In this document: positions 15,150-25,519 of the stretch, in pieces
Numbering within the stretch: position 1 is the first letter of the stretch
How the letters are laid out: each line of letters begins with the position of its first letter
Assembly (NCBI RefSeq): GCF_017873415.1
Contig: NZ_JAGGKD010000007.1
Location: forward strand, 1-64,000
Source: Methanolobus bombayensis
GTDB taxonomy: Archaea > Halobacteriota > Methanosarcinia > Methanosarcinales > Methanosarcinaceae
Direction of reading: 5' to 3'
Length of the DNA stretch: 64,000 bases
Position numbers and translations under genes: made by a program
Notes under the pieces: generated by a model
The model's database searches: none
Told to the model about the DNA's origin: nothing
Seen by the model: the letters and a program-made list of their open reading frames with translations, nothing else

Positions 15150-18100
15150 ATGAAAAATATTCTTTTCCAGGTACTTTTAGTTATAACATTATTAACAGCT
15201 CAATTTTACCCTGTTGTTGCAGCAAGCAATGAAGATATTTTCAGCGAGGAAGATGAAAATTATATTCCTCAGGATACCGTCACAGCTCTTTCTATGGTTT
15301 CACAGATTAAAATGCAAAATCCTGCAGCTAACGGGTTAGACGTTCTTGAACTCATAAACGTAACAACTGATCCAACCGATACAGACGGTGATGGTTTGCC
15401 GGATGCTGTTGAAGCTATACTTGGAACTGATATAAATACCACGGATTCTGATTTTGACCAGCTTGATGATTATAATGAAACTGTTCTCTATCTTTCCGAT
15501 CCTCTTGAAATGGATTCAAACTTTGACGGCCTCGCTGATAACTTTGAAGTAACTGATGTACTTTCTCTTGACATTGATTCAGATGGTGTATCTAATATAT
15601 GGGATTTTGATAACGATGATGACGGTGTAGAAGACAACGTAGATTCGTCACCTTTTGCCGTTTCAACAAATTACGATTATTTCAATTTCAGCGTTTCAAC
15701 CAATGGAAACCCTGTTTACATTGATTTCCAGCTTGTTCCGCAAACTTCCAGTCATGTAAGACTTGCCAATCAAAAACTGGATTGGCCATTTGATAATAAA
15801 AGCTCCATGCAGGATCTTGATGGTTCTACAGAGGACCTGACAATCGTGCCTCTTCTTGAACTGACAATGGATCATGTGCCTGACCAGTCAGATGTAGATG
15901 ATTATGGTCTTGGAGTTTCCGGTGACAGAGTATACGTTCCATTATTCCAGGTAAATGGCATAGGCGGAGAAACTGCCCTTGCAGGAAAGATGTTCTATCC
16001 TGATTCAAGTAACACTGATATCAATGTGAACGCAAGTCTTCTGTGGCTAGTCCAGGCAAAAACAGACACTCTGGATGAGACTAACAGTACAATAAGTACC
16101 GAATCCACAACTCTCATAACATACAGGGAAGATTTCACTCTCACAGGTTTAAGTGTTGAAGAAAGCTATGGAAGCGATGTTGGTATTTTCTATACTGATG
16201 ACATCAACCAGAGCATTGGTAGCAACTTCATGATGGCTTACTCATTTTTGAGAAATAACCAGTCAACAATACAGGACATGCCACAGGAGCTAGCTGATCA
16301 CAATATCACTATATCATCTGACATCGATAATTTTGCACATCGTGATCTTGGATTACAGTCACTTACAACTGAAATGACACCTGATGCATTAAATTCCCTT
16401 CCAGATAACCGTGTTCTTCCAATCATATCTGCAATCCAGAGTGATTTTACAATAACAGACCTTTCTGATCTTGGTTCCAGCTCATACGTTATTGGTAATG
16501 ATATTTCCGTAGACATGAGTGCTGAACCTGTTATTTCCTTAAAGACGATTCAGACCAACTGGTACAATACAACGGATAATTCTGCTGTGGATTCAGAGTC
16601 CATGCTCGGAGAACTTGAAGACTGGGGTAGTGCAGTAAGCATTGATGCAGACTCTCTCCAATCTGTAATGGCACTGTCACTGGTCTGGTCTGTGGGTGAG
16701 TCAAAGGTCATAAGTGTTGGTGGGGAACTCCAATCATTTGAATTCCCGGTAGAAATGGAAATTCTAAATGAGATCACGTCGTGGGTTGGAAATGTTGTTT
16801 TTGTAAGCTTCACATTCATTGACCTTGTATCCAATGCAACGGAAATAGCTTATCGTGCTTTCTTTGCAACAAAATATGTCCTTGAAGCAGTAAAAGGATT
16901 TTTGGGAATCCTGCTGACAACGAGTGAGTCGCTGAACAAGACCCTTAATGTGGTGGGTAGTATCGCCAAAGGTCTGAACGGTTTAGGAGAAGTGCTCGGT
17001 GTTATCGGCATAATTACAATGATAGCGGGTTTTGTCCTTGACGTTGGTTTTGCGTTATGGGGATTCTTTAACATTGCCATGAGTGAAGGCTGGTCAAATA
17101 CCGGTACTTTCCAGGGTGCTGTTTATGCTTCCATCATGATCGCATACGCTGCTGTCATGCTTACCATTGGTGTGATCCTTCTGGCATGTGCTACCATACC
17201 TACAGTGGGATGGATAATTGCTCTTGTTGGTGGTATTATTATGGGACTTATTGGTTTGACCGATTTTATCCTCGGAATCTTTGGAATAGGTTTCTCGGAC
17301 TTGGTCTCATGGATCGTTGGTACATTCCATCAGACGTATCCGAACACAGAGTGTTCACTGGGTATGATAAACACATCACTTGACCTTCGGGATAACGAAA
17401 GCAACGGACTGGATCTTGGAGACCGGATTATTTTCAGGAGTTACATTAACGGAACAATTACGAAAACATCTTCTGGAACCTGGACGGATGTACAGAACAG
17501 CTACATCATCCCTCATTATAAGAACTACAGGGTTGGGTACGCAGAGACCCCGCTGTCTTACTGGCTCTCAGATTATGGTGATTATACCAACACCATTTCA
17601 ATAAACAATAATTATCCTGATGTACAGAACACCACCTATGAGGCGGTAGCATGGATCGAGCCAGAATCTGCTGTTCTCAATTTCCCGGTTCCAACGATGT
17701 TTGTAGCTGATTACAATATAGTGTACACAGATCGTAAAATAGAGTGGGATTTCTGGAATGGTTACAAATATACCATAATGAATGAAACCGATTCCTCTTA
17801 TACCATACTGGATACACTCTATTTTGATGTACTTCCTAACAGTATCGATGGTCTTGTAAGATGGAACCCACTCTCTGCACTGGATTATGATCATGATGGT
17901 CTTGCAAACGGTGACGATCCATATCCAAGATCATGGGATTCAGATGGTGATGGTCTTAGTGATGCTTTTGAGATAAATACCACTGGTACTGATCCATCAA
18001 AGTCAGATGGTGACGGAGATGGTCTGAATGACAGGATGGAAATCATTTATGGTACAAATACTTCAGATTATGACACTGACAACGATAACATGTCAGATTA

Positions 18101-20273
18101 TCTTGAGATAAGTGGATGGCAGGTAAGTTTCAACTACTGCAATGAGACATTTAACATGACAGTCTACTCCGATCCTCTTTCACCTGATAGTGACAGGGAT
18201 GGTCTTGGTGATGAAGAAGAATACCTGAACAATCTTAACCCCATGGCACCGACCAATACTACAGATACTGACGGCGATGGCGTGATGGATGTTATCGAAA
18301 CAGCCGGATGGGATGTGACCTTTACCAATGAGTCCGGTACTTACACAGTTCATGTTGGTAGTGAACCTCTTAATGAAGACACAGATTATGACGGCTTGAG
18401 TGACCTGGCAGAATATAGTAATTCAACCAATCCAAGGGACACGGATTCTGATGATGACGGCTTGACTGATCTTGTGGAACTAAGTCTGGGTACAAACCTT
18501 CTTGATTACGATAGCGATGGAGGAAGATTGGATGATAACTCCGAGATTATTTTTGGCACTGACCCATGGGATAGTGATACAGATGGTGACTTTTTAAGCG
18601 ATTGGGAAGAAATACGTGATGGTACAGATCCACTTAACGAAGACACCGATAATGACGGTCTTTCTGATGGTTTGGAACTTGAGAGCTGTACAAGTGCGAC
18701 AGACGCAGATTCCGATGATGACCTAATACCCGATGGCCAGGAATTTAGTTGGGAGAATAATCATGCGTGTAATCCTGATATTGATGGTGATGGGGTGCTT
18801 GATGGTTACGAAATATTCTACAATACCAGTATGGAATCCAACGATACCGATGGCGACGGACTGCTGGATGGAATGGAAATAAGTAACAGGACCGATCCAA
18901 AGAACAATGACACCGATGGTGACGGACTTTCTGATATGTTCGAAATCATGAACGGTACTGATCCTATAAATGGCGATACCGATGGAAATGGCCTGAATGA
19001 TTCTGAGGATCCGTATTCATTTGCAGAAAATGTTGAAAGGATATGGGCCAGCTATGATGAGGATGAAGATACCCTTGAGCTGATAGAGAATCTTGAAAAG
19101 TACATCAATGTAACTGTCTTCAATCCGGAAAACATCAGCAATTATTCTGGCAGGGAAAATATCCTGTTTGTTGGAAGGCCGGGAACTGTTGATGACACAG
19201 CCGGTAATATTACAATGAACATTCTTGCTTCAGTTGCTCCGGATACACTTTCAGATATGCAGGAATCCGATTATGACAGGTTTGCAGTTGAGTATGAGGT
19301 ATGGTCTGAAAACCAGACTGTTGTCATGCTCTCAAATCCATACCCAAACGACCATTATAAAGTGCTTGAGCTGTTCAAGACCGGTTCAGAACTTGAATAT
19401 CCAGATGCTGTAAGCCAGTTCAGGACAGATTCCATTAGCAAAACAGGAATTTATGTGATGGTTGAACTTAAAGAACCGGTTCAGCCTTCCATTGAACTGA
19501 CTCAATATAATGAAGATCAACTTCCTCACAACATAAGTTTCGGATTATCCTCAGGCGACCTTGGTGTCAAGTATCTTGACATTAACGTCAGTGATAATGT
19601 CATGAACGAAACAGTCAATAATATCCAGCGTGCTTTGCTTGTGATATATTATACTGGTCGTGACCTTGACAGGACAGGTGACCTTGATGGGAATGACGCC
19701 GGTGATATTGACGAATCCAGTCTTTCAATGATCTGGTACAACGAGACCAGTGGTCTGTGGGAAAAGATGAGCACTGACATGGATTGGGTTTATGAACTTG
19801 GAATAAACACCGAAAATGATGTGATTAACGGAAAGGAGTATGAAGGCTACATGTGGGCGAATGTTTCACACTTCAGTACTTACGGACTTTCCGGCGGAGC
19901 AAGAGCAGAATCTGTTGTATCGGGTGATAGAAGTGACGATAACAGTCCGCTTGATTCAGACCGTGATGGACTCTTCGATTTCATAGAAAGAAGAATGGGT
20001 ACTGATCCTTTCAATTCAGATACAGATGGTGACGGCATCATCGATTCAAAAGATGACACTCCGCTTGGAACAGACGTTTCAGATGAAATAGGTGATGCAG
20101 TTACATCTGGTGAAACGGCAGTTACTCAGGATGATATACCGGAAGTTCTGGAAGATGAAGGAGCCGTTCCAGATAATGAGGATACATCCGGTTCATCAGC
20201 TTCATTCTGGCTGGTGGCTGTAGTTGTGATAGCACTTCTGGCAGGCATTGTTATTCTGAAAAGAAAAGGATAA
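15150..20273 (+). CDS. giant surface protein with thrombospondin-3-type calcium repeats
   Basis: About 1707 residues from ATG 15150 (AAGGTGG upstream; TTG 15132 also open). A signal peptide ends near FYPVVAAS. A short block of type-3 repeats (DTDGDGLPDAVEAILGTD and similar) opens the mature protein. A middle domain holds a very hydrophobic stretch (about residues 580-735) with several potential membrane spans, unusual within an exported protein. About 940-1290 is a long array of D-x-D-x-D-G calcium repeats, then a beta-rich region, one more repeat pair and a C-terminal membrane anchor (FWLVAVVVIALLAGIVIL, then KRKG). It is probably a calcium-stiffened surface stalk or adhesin; a pore-forming role for the hydrophobic core is speculation. 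Confidence 0.85.
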   Translation: MKNILFQVLLVITLLTAQFYPVVAASNEDIFSEEDENYIPQDTVTALSMVSQIKMQNPAANGLDVLELINVTTDPTDTDGDGLPDAVEAILGTDINTTDSDFDQLDDYNETVLYLSDPLEMDSNFDGLADNFEVTDVLSLDIDSDGVSNIWDFDNDDDGVEDNVDSSPFAVSTNYDYFNFSVSTNGNPVYIDFQLVPQTSSHVRLANQKLDWPFDNKSSMQDLDGSTEDLTIVPLLELTMDHVPDQSDVDDYGLGVSGDRVYVPLFQVNGIGGETALAGKMFYPDSSNTDINVNASLLWLVQAKTDTLDETNSTISTESTTLITYREDFTLTGLSVEESYGSDVGIFYTDDINQSIGSNFMMAYSFLRNNQSTIQDMPQELADHNITISSDIDNFAHRDLGLQSLTTEMTPDALNSLPDNRVLPIISAIQSDFTITDLSDLGSSSYVIGNDISVDMSAEPVISLKTIQTNWYNTTDNSAVDSESMLGELEDWGSAVSIDADSLQSVMALSLVWSVGESKVISVGGELQSFEFPVEMEILNEITSWVGNVVFVSFTFIDLVSNATEIAYRAFFATKYVLEAVKGFLGILLTTSESLNKTLNVVGSIAKGLNGLGEVLGVIGIITMIAGFVLDVGFALWGFFNIAMSEGWSNTGTFQGAVYASIMIAYAAVMLTIGVILLACATIPTVGWIIALVGGIIMGLIGLTDFILGIFGIGFSDLVSWIVGTFHQTYPNTECSLGMINTSLDLRDNESNGLDLGDRIIFRSYINGTITKTSSGTWTDVQNSYIIPHYKNYRVGYAETPLSYWLSDYGDYTNTISINNNYPDVQNTTYEAVAWIEPESAVLNFPVPTMFVADYNIVYTDRKIEWDFWNGYKYTIMNETDSSYTILDTLYFDVLPNSIDGLVRWNPLSALDYDHDGLANGDDPYPRSWDSDGDGLSDAFEINTTGTDPSKSDGDGDGLNDRMEIIYGTNTSDYDTDNDNMSDYLEISGWQVSFNYCNETFNMTVYSDPLSPDSDRDGLGDEEEYLNNLNPMAPTNTTDTDGDGVMDVIETAGWDVTFTNESGTYTVHVGSEPLNEDTDYDGLSDLAEYSNSTNPRDTDSDDDGLTDLVELSLGTNLLDYDSDGGRLDDNSEIIFGTDPWDSDTDGDFLSDWEEIRDGTDPLNEDTDNDGLSDGLELESCTSATDADSDDDLIPDGQEFSWENNHACNPDIDGDGVLDGYEIFYNTSMESNDTDGDGLLDGMEISNRTDPKNNDTDGDGLSDMFEIMNGTDPINGDTDGNGLNDSEDPYSFAENVERIWASYDEDEDTLELIENLEKYINVTVFNPENISNYSGRENILFVGRPGTVDDTAGNITMNILASVAPDTLSDMQESDYDRFAVEYEVWSENQTVVMLSNPYPNDHYKVLELFKTGSELEYPDAVSQFRTDSISKTGIYVMVELKEPVQPSIELTQYNEDQLPHNISFGLSSGDLGVKYLDINVSDNVMNETVNNIQRALLVIYYTGRDLDRTGDLDGNDAGDIDESSLSMIWYNETSGLWEKMSTDMDWVYELGINTENDVINGKEYEGYMWANVSHFSTYGLSGGARAESVVSGDRSDDNSPLDSDRDGLFDFIERRMGTDPFNSDTDGDGIIDSKDDTPLGTDVSDEIGDAVTSGETAVTQDDIPEVLEDEGAVPDNEDTSGSSASFWLVAVVVIALLAGIVILKRKG

Positions 20274-20315
20274 GAGGAAGATAATTATCCTGATATTGTG
20301 TACAAAGGTGGTTTG

Positions 20316-21038
20316 ATGTCATCAGAAGAAAAAGGAAATGGTAGTAAGCAGCTTTATGCTGGCATAGTTATCATTTCTGTTTTAATATTATCCAGTATTT
20401 TTTATTATGCGGAGTACAGGGAAATTAATGATCCATATGATCTTGCAGGAAGGGTTGTACATGTCTCTGAAGACATAAAATCCTACCAGTTTGAAATGAG
20501 TAGCAATATTACTATTCTCGGGGAGACGATCTCTGCTCTTGAAGGAAGTGGCTATGTTGGTTATGACGATCAGCAAATGGATATCACTTTCTTCTCACCT
20601 GAAAAGTCCATTGACATGATGGTGGTTGATGAAAAAGCATACATGAGAGAGAATGGTGGTATATGGCAGTCCAGAAACCTGGATAAAGATACATGGACAA
20701 GCAATGACCAGTTGTCTCAGAATGAGTTCCTTCTTGAAGAATCTACAAATCTAAGTATGGAAAGAACTGATTCAGGCATAATTCTTACAGCAATTCCTGA
20801 GCAAGAATCGTTGATTCAGGAAGCTGAAAATGTTGGACTGGATCTTCAGGGAACAGAGCAGCTAAATGAGTATTATGTGAGATATCTCATTGATGAAGAC
20901 ACGTACTACGTGTTGTCAATTGAAACTTACATCGATATACAGATGAAGGTTCAGGGGATGAACTCTCCTGTTATTATTGATAATGTAATCAATATCTATG
21001 ACTACGATGAGGAGAAGGATGTTGAAGCTCCTCTCTAG
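20316..21038 (+). CDS. membrane-anchored LppX/LolA-like protein
   Basis: The start is ATG 20316 with AAAGGTGG upstream. One N-terminal membrane span (LYAGIVIISVLILSSIFYYA) anchors a long external domain. That domain has alternating beta-strand phrases (YQFEMSSNITILGETISAL, YDDQQMDITFF, VVDEKAYMRENGGIWQ) like LolA/LppX-fold proteins that bind lipid or hydrophobic ligands. It lies 42 bases behind the giant repeat protein and is probably cotranscribed with it. The fold assignment is by pattern only; the ligand is unknown. Confidence 0.7.
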   Translation: MSSEEKGNGSKQLYAGIVIISVLILSSIFYYAEYREINDPYDLAGRVVHVSEDIKSYQFEMSSNITILGETISALEGSGYVGYDDQQMDITFFSPEKSIDMMVVDEKAYMRENGGIWQSRNLDKDTWTSNDQLSQNEFLLEESTNLSMERTDSGIILTAIPEQESLIQEAENVGLDLQGTEQLNEYYVRYLIDEDTYYVLSIETYIDIQMKVQGMNSPVIIDNVINIYDYDEEKDVEAPL

Positions 21039-21119
21039 GTCAGGATATTTTTTGAGACTAGAAAACGAGACAGGAATTAAGAATAAAATTTCAGATTAAA
21101 CTTTAAAATCAAACTAAAA

Positions 21120-21164
21120 AGAAAAAAGTCAATGCAGGATTGTTTTACGTTTTTCACCCTGCAT
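21120..21164 (-). terminator. terminator of the nif operon
   Basis: On the minus strand ATGCAGG (21164-21158) pairs with CCTGCAT (21138-21132) and a T-rich run follows (GACTTTTTTCTTTTTAG), 28 bases after the nifN stop. Confidence 0.7.
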
Positions 21165-21192
21165 CTCTTATTACACATTTGTGGTTTCGTCC

Positions 21193-22608
21193 TCACGCTT
21201 CTGCGGAGTGAAAGCTACTTTCGCCGAGCGGAACGTAGCTTTCCGGTTCAGACCATTTCGCAGCTAATTCAGTATCCTCGACTTCGAGGATAGTATTTGT
21301 AATTCTGTCAAGCATGCGCATTGCTCCCTTGTATCCAAGTGTCAGTAACCTCTGGGAACCGACTCTGTCATGGATTGGGAAGCCGAATCTAATCAATGGG
21401 ATGTTCATCTCCTTTGCAATGTACTTTCCATTGGAATTGCCGATCATCATCTGTGGCTTTGCCTTCTGGATCGCATCATTGAAGGTGTCAAAGTCCACAT
21501 CTTCAAGGATCGTTACGTCACAGTCAGGCTTTACCTGCTTTACTCTTTCCATGGCCTGTTCAGCAAATCTTGGGGACTTGCTGGAAGCGACCACAAGTAT
21601 TGGATGCATTCCGTTCTCAAGCACAAGGGAAAGCATTCCAAGCACGTTGTTCGGATCACCATAGATAGCAACCTTTGTACCGTAAACGTATTTGTGAGAG
21701 TCTACCATGGCATCAATAAGCCTTCCGCGTTCCTTCTGGAACTCGTGTGGTATTTCTGCTCCGGATATATTGGACAATGCGGCCAAAACCCTGTCAGTGT
21801 ACTCAAGTCCTATCGGGAGGGGCAGATTCTGCGAAGGGATATCAAAGGTCTGCTCAAGGTAGTTGACCGCTTTGTTATCATTGGTAATTCCCAGTCCGAT
21901 GGTTGCAGCGCTGTTCTTCATGTCTGCAATATCAGCATGAGTTGTTCCTCCTGGGGGAATCTTATGAAGATCTCCTGTCATTGGAGCATCAAAAGTTTCA
22001 GAGATATCAGGGAGAAGTATGTATGAGTTCTGTCCCACAATACTGTCAAATACGTGCTTAAGTTCCCTTGTATCTTCAGGTGAAATATTCTCTGAAAGCA
22101 CAACATTGAGCTTATTGTTGAATATCTCTTTCTTTGAATCTTCAAGGGTAAACGTCTTGACAATAGCTTCAACAGCCTTAATGTATCCACTGTTGTGGCT
22201 CTCTTCATAGCTTGGTGTTGGGACAGGAATTATTATTCTCTCATCGCCAACGTTCTCTTCTTCTTTGAATTCGCTGATGATACGTGTAATGTCATCTCCA
22301 ATTGTCTCTGCCAGACATGTTGTTGATACACCGATCACCTTTGGATTGTAACGTGATATGAGATTCTTAAGTCCCTTCTTCAGGTTCTCGCTTCCACCGT
22401 ACACAGCTCCCTTTTCACTAAGTGAGCTTGAACCAATGTCCACAGGTTCCCTGAAGTGGTGTGCAAGGTGCAATCTCATATAGGTGCTGCAACCCTGTGA
22501 ACCATGTAAAAGGACCATTGAATCTTCTATACCCTTAAAAGCCATTACACTGCCAATTGGCTGACACATGATACATGGATTAACTGTAGTATAGTTACGC
22601 TGACTCAT
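21193..22608 (-). CDS. nifN: nitrogenase cofactor scaffold protein NifN
   Basis: A 471-residue NifK-like protein. It has CMCQPIGSVMAFKGIEDS and GSQGCSTYMRLHLAHHFREP near the N-terminus, and the family block VSTTCLAETIGDDI. NifEN is the scaffold on which the NifB cofactor matures to FeMo-co before transfer to NifDK. Its start overlaps the nifE stop (ATGA), so the two subunits are coupled. It is the last gene of nifHI1I2DKEN and is followed by a terminator. No nifB, nifX or nifV is present in the window, so those must lie elsewhere. Confidence 0.93.
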   Translation of the reverse strand: MSQRNYTTVNPCIMCQPIGSVMAFKGIEDSMVLLHGSQGCSTYMRLHLAHHFREPVDIGSSSLSEKGAVYGGSENLKKGLKNLISRYNPKVIGVSTTCLAETIGDDITRIISEFKEEENVGDERIIIPVPTPSYEESHNSGYIKAVEAIVKTFTLEDSKKEIFNNKLNVVLSENISPEDTRELKHVFDSIVGQNSYILLPDISETFDAPMTGDLHKIPPGGTTHADIADMKNSAATIGLGITNDNKAVNYLEQTFDIPSQNLPLPIGLEYTDRVLAALSNISGAEIPHEFQKERGRLIDAMVDSHKYVYGTKVAIYGDPNNVLGMLSLVLENGMHPILVVASSKSPRFAEQAMERVKQVKPDCDVTILEDVDFDTFNDAIQKAKPQMMIGNSNGKYIAKEMNIPLIRFGFPIHDRVGSQRLLTLGYKGAMRMLDRITNTILEVEDTELAAKWSEPESYVPLGESSFHSAEA

Positions 22609-24101
22609 GCTACAGACTCCTCCTGTTGTAATGTAATGGGATCGATCTTTTGCATACTTCTCTCCCCTGTTATCTTGTTGTTGGATGTCTTTGTCTCATC
22701 TTCAGTTCCGCAGTCTGCCCCACTGCTTTCTGAATAAGCTCCTTCTATCTTACTACCAACGTATTTCCAGACAGGACTGTTGACTGAAGTATCAAGTTCC
22801 CTTGCAAAGTTAAGGAAACCATCGTAACCTTCAAATTCTATTACCCTGTCGTGGTTGAAATCACAGAAAGAAACACCAAGCTTGTAAGCCAGGAACCTTT
22901 CCTTTACACCTGCTACCATAAGGTCTGCCTTCTGATTGACAATGAGGTCAGCAAGTTCCAGAGGATTTGCGTCATCTACAATGACTGTTCCATCCTTTAC
23001 CCGATAACTTATCTCCTTGTAGTCATCACGCTTTCCTGTCTGTGTTCCTATTATAACAACTTCCATACCGAGTTCTCGGAAGCCCTTTATTAATGTAAGT
23101 GCCTTGGCTGCCCCGCCCATGTAAATTGCTGCAGTCTTCCCTTCAAGCCTGCTTCTGATTTCCTGAATCTCAGGCATGATTCTGTTTGTTTCCTGCTCGA
23201 TTATTTCTTCTGCAATGTTCATCATTTCTTCTGAACCGAAGAATTCAGCAGTTGTTCTGAGTGCAATTGCAAGATCCTCTATTCCAAAATAGCTGACCTT
23301 TCTGAAAGGAATCCCGAATTCCTTCTTCATCCACTTCGCGAGATATGTCATGGAACCTGAACACTGAACCAGATTCAGTTGTGCTCCATGTGCCTTTGAG
23401 ATGCTATCTGCCGTCGCATCTCCTGTCATAGAAGTGATCACCTGTATTCCCATCTTTTCAAAGAGGGGCTTTACTAACCAGACGTCTCCTGCTACGTTGT
23501 AGTCACCAAGAATGTTTATCCTGTACTCAGATGTGAACTCAGGTTCCTTAGTTCCTACAATTTCCATAAGTGCATTACATGCTGCCTTATATCCATCGGA
23601 CTTTGTTCCCTTAAATCCCTCTGACTGTACAGGTATTACAGGTATTCCTACCCTTTCTGTTGATTCCTTACAAACGGCCTGGAGATCGTCGCCGATTATA
23701 CCGACAATACAGGTTGAATAGACAAAGATGACAGGCGGGTTGTATAACTCGACCAGTTCGTCAATGCTCTTTGAAAGTTTTTTCTCGCCACCGAATACAA
23801 CATCGAGTTCTTTCATATCAGTTGAGAAACTGGTACGGAAGGTCTCCTTATCACTTGACAGGCTGCCTCTGATATCCCAGGTGTAACTTGCACAACCAAT
23901 GGGACCGTGCACGAGGTGGATTGCATCGGTTACGGGGTTAAGTGCCACACGTGCTCCTGAATATACGCAGGCTCTCTGGCTCATTGAACCGGCGATAGAT
24001 GTACTGTCACATGAAAGTTCACCTGCCTTGTTTGCCTGCTTCAGTTCTATGTATGGCTTTCTTTCATCCAGCGTGTTTACCACGCTTGTAATGTCTGGCA
24101 T
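22605..24101 (-). CDS. nifE: nitrogenase cofactor scaffold protein NifE
   Basis: A 498-residue NifD-like protein. It shows QRACVYSGARVALNPVTDAIHLV, HGPIGCASYTWDIRGS and VYSTCIVGIIGDDL, which carry the cluster-ligating cysteines in family positions, and lacks the active-site His of NifD. It forms the NifEN heterotetramer with the next gene. The C-terminal tail of about 45 polar residues (from SSGADCGTEDETK) is longer than in many homologues. The start is 33 bases downstream of nifK. Confidence 0.92.
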   Translation of the reverse strand: MPDITSVVNTLDERKPYIELKQANKAGELSCDSTSIAGSMSQRACVYSGARVALNPVTDAIHLVHGPIGCASYTWDIRGSLSSDKETFRTSFSTDMKELDVVFGGEKKLSKSIDELVELYNPPVIFVYSTCIVGIIGDDLQAVCKESTERVGIPVIPVQSEGFKGTKSDGYKAACNALMEIVGTKEPEFTSEYRINILGDYNVAGDVWLVKPLFEKMGIQVITSMTGDATADSISKAHGAQLNLVQCSGSMTYLAKWMKKEFGIPFRKVSYFGIEDLAIALRTTAEFFGSEEMMNIAEEIIEQETNRIMPEIQEIRSRLEGKTAAIYMGGAAKALTLIKGFRELGMEVVIIGTQTGKRDDYKEISYRVKDGTVIVDDANPLELADLIVNQKADLMVAGVKERFLAYKLGVSFCDFNHDRVIEFEGYDGFLNFARELDTSVNSPVWKYVGSKIEGAYSESSGADCGTEDETKTSNNKITGERSMQKIDPITLQQEESVA

Positions 24102-24134
24102 GTTCTCACTCCAAAAAATGTTTAGTGAGGTCGT

Positions 24135-25505
24135 TTACTGAACGACCTCAAGTTCTTCTTCAGGAACTGTCTTGTCCTTGATGTCAAGGAAAGTGTTTCC
24201 TATCCACTCGATCATGCGAGCTGCTCCTGCGTATCCCATGACCGGGAAGTGATGCAGGTTTGCCCTGTCCATGACTGGGAACCCGACCCTGATCAGTGGG
24301 ATATTCTCGGCAAGAGCAATGTGCTTACCATAGGTGTTACCGATCAGCATGTCTACAGGCTCGTTCTTTATGATCTGGTGGAGTGTAAATAGGTCTGCTC
24401 CGGTGAGTATCTGTGAATCCGGGTACAATGGATGTACCATTTCAGAAACTCTCTCCTCGAAAGCCTTGCTGACTGTACCTGAAAGTATCACAGTTGGTTC
24501 CATTCCCATTTCAAGTACAAGGCTTGTGAGACCTTCAATGATGTCGGGGTCACCGAATATAGCTACCTTCTTTCCGTAGAAGTGTGGATGAGCATCTGTC
24601 ATCATATCTACGACCCTTGACCTTTCGTGTTCAAGTTCCGGTGGAATTGCCACGTCTGCAAGCTCAGCCGCCTTCATGACGAACCTGTCTGTAAAACGGA
24701 TGCCTATTGGTACCGGTCCTATCTGGGCTGGCATCTTGAACTTGTTCTGGAATACCTTTGCTGCTGCGCCTCCTGCCAATCCGCAGAGTGCGATCGTTCC
24801 CATGGAGTTCGCACTGTCTTCCACATCACCAATAGGTGTTCCTCCGTTTGCAAACAGTTCTCTCTCCTGGCCGATTCCGTTATCCAGGACATCTGTCTGG
24901 TCAGGGAACACAATTGCAGGGATATTCATGATGGAGAGTGTTCTCTTGATCTCACGAATGTCTCCCGGGTTCACGAAACCAGGAATTACGTTCAGCTTTC
25001 CGTTTGGCTTTGTTTTCTTTGCAAAGGTTGTGACAAATGACTTTACCATGTTGTCATAACCGGTCACGTGGGTACCCACATAACTTGGGGTTGATGCTGC
25101 ACATAGTTTGATGGATGGGTCGATGAGTTCTTCTTCCTCCACATCTTCTATTATCTGTCCGACATCGTCACCAATTGTCTCTGAGAGACATGTTGTGTGT
25201 ATCGCAACTACTTCAGGTGTGTATACAGCCTCAATGTTTGCAAGTGACTTCTTAAGATTTGATGCACCACCGAATACGGCAGTCCCTTCATAGAAACTGC
25301 TGGTTGTACCGACAGTTGGTTCCCTGAAGTGTCTGGTAAGGCACATTCTCAGGTATGAAAGACATCCCTGTGATCCATGACTGTGAGGCATACAGTTGCG
25401 TATACCCAGTGCAGCATAGGTTGCACCGATTGGCTGGCAGATCTTTGCAGGGTTAACAACCAGTGCATCTCTCTGGACATCTTCCTTTGGTGTATAATCT
25501 AACAT
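24135..25505 (-). CDS. nifK: nitrogenase MoFe protein beta subunit NifK
   Basis: A 456-residue beta subunit. It has ICQPIGATYAALGIRNCMPHSHGSQGC, with P-cluster cysteines, and HTTCLSETIGDDVGQII. It lacks the roughly 50-residue N-terminal extension of proteobacterial NifK, as is usual in methanogen and clostridial enzymes. With NifD it forms the alpha2beta2 tetramer that holds the P-clusters. It is 14 bases from nifD, with GGAGG near the nifD end of the spacer. Confidence 0.94.
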   Translation of the reverse strand: MLDYTPKEDVQRDALVVNPAKICQPIGATYAALGIRNCMPHSHGSQGCLSYLRMCLTRHFREPTVGTTSSFYEGTAVFGGASNLKKSLANIEAVYTPEVVAIHTTCLSETIGDDVGQIIEDVEEEELIDPSIKLCAASTPSYVGTHVTGYDNMVKSFVTTFAKKTKPNGKLNVIPGFVNPGDIREIKRTLSIMNIPAIVFPDQTDVLDNGIGQERELFANGGTPIGDVEDSANSMGTIALCGLAGGAAAKVFQNKFKMPAQIGPVPIGIRFTDRFVMKAAELADVAIPPELEHERSRVVDMMTDAHPHFYGKKVAIFGDPDIIEGLTSLVLEMGMEPTVILSGTVSKAFEERVSEMVHPLYPDSQILTGADLFTLHQIIKNEPVDMLIGNTYGKHIALAENIPLIRVGFPVMDRANLHHFPVMGYAGAARMIEWIGNTFLDIKDKTVPEEELEVVQ

Positions 25506-25519
25506 TTTTCAGGCCTCCT

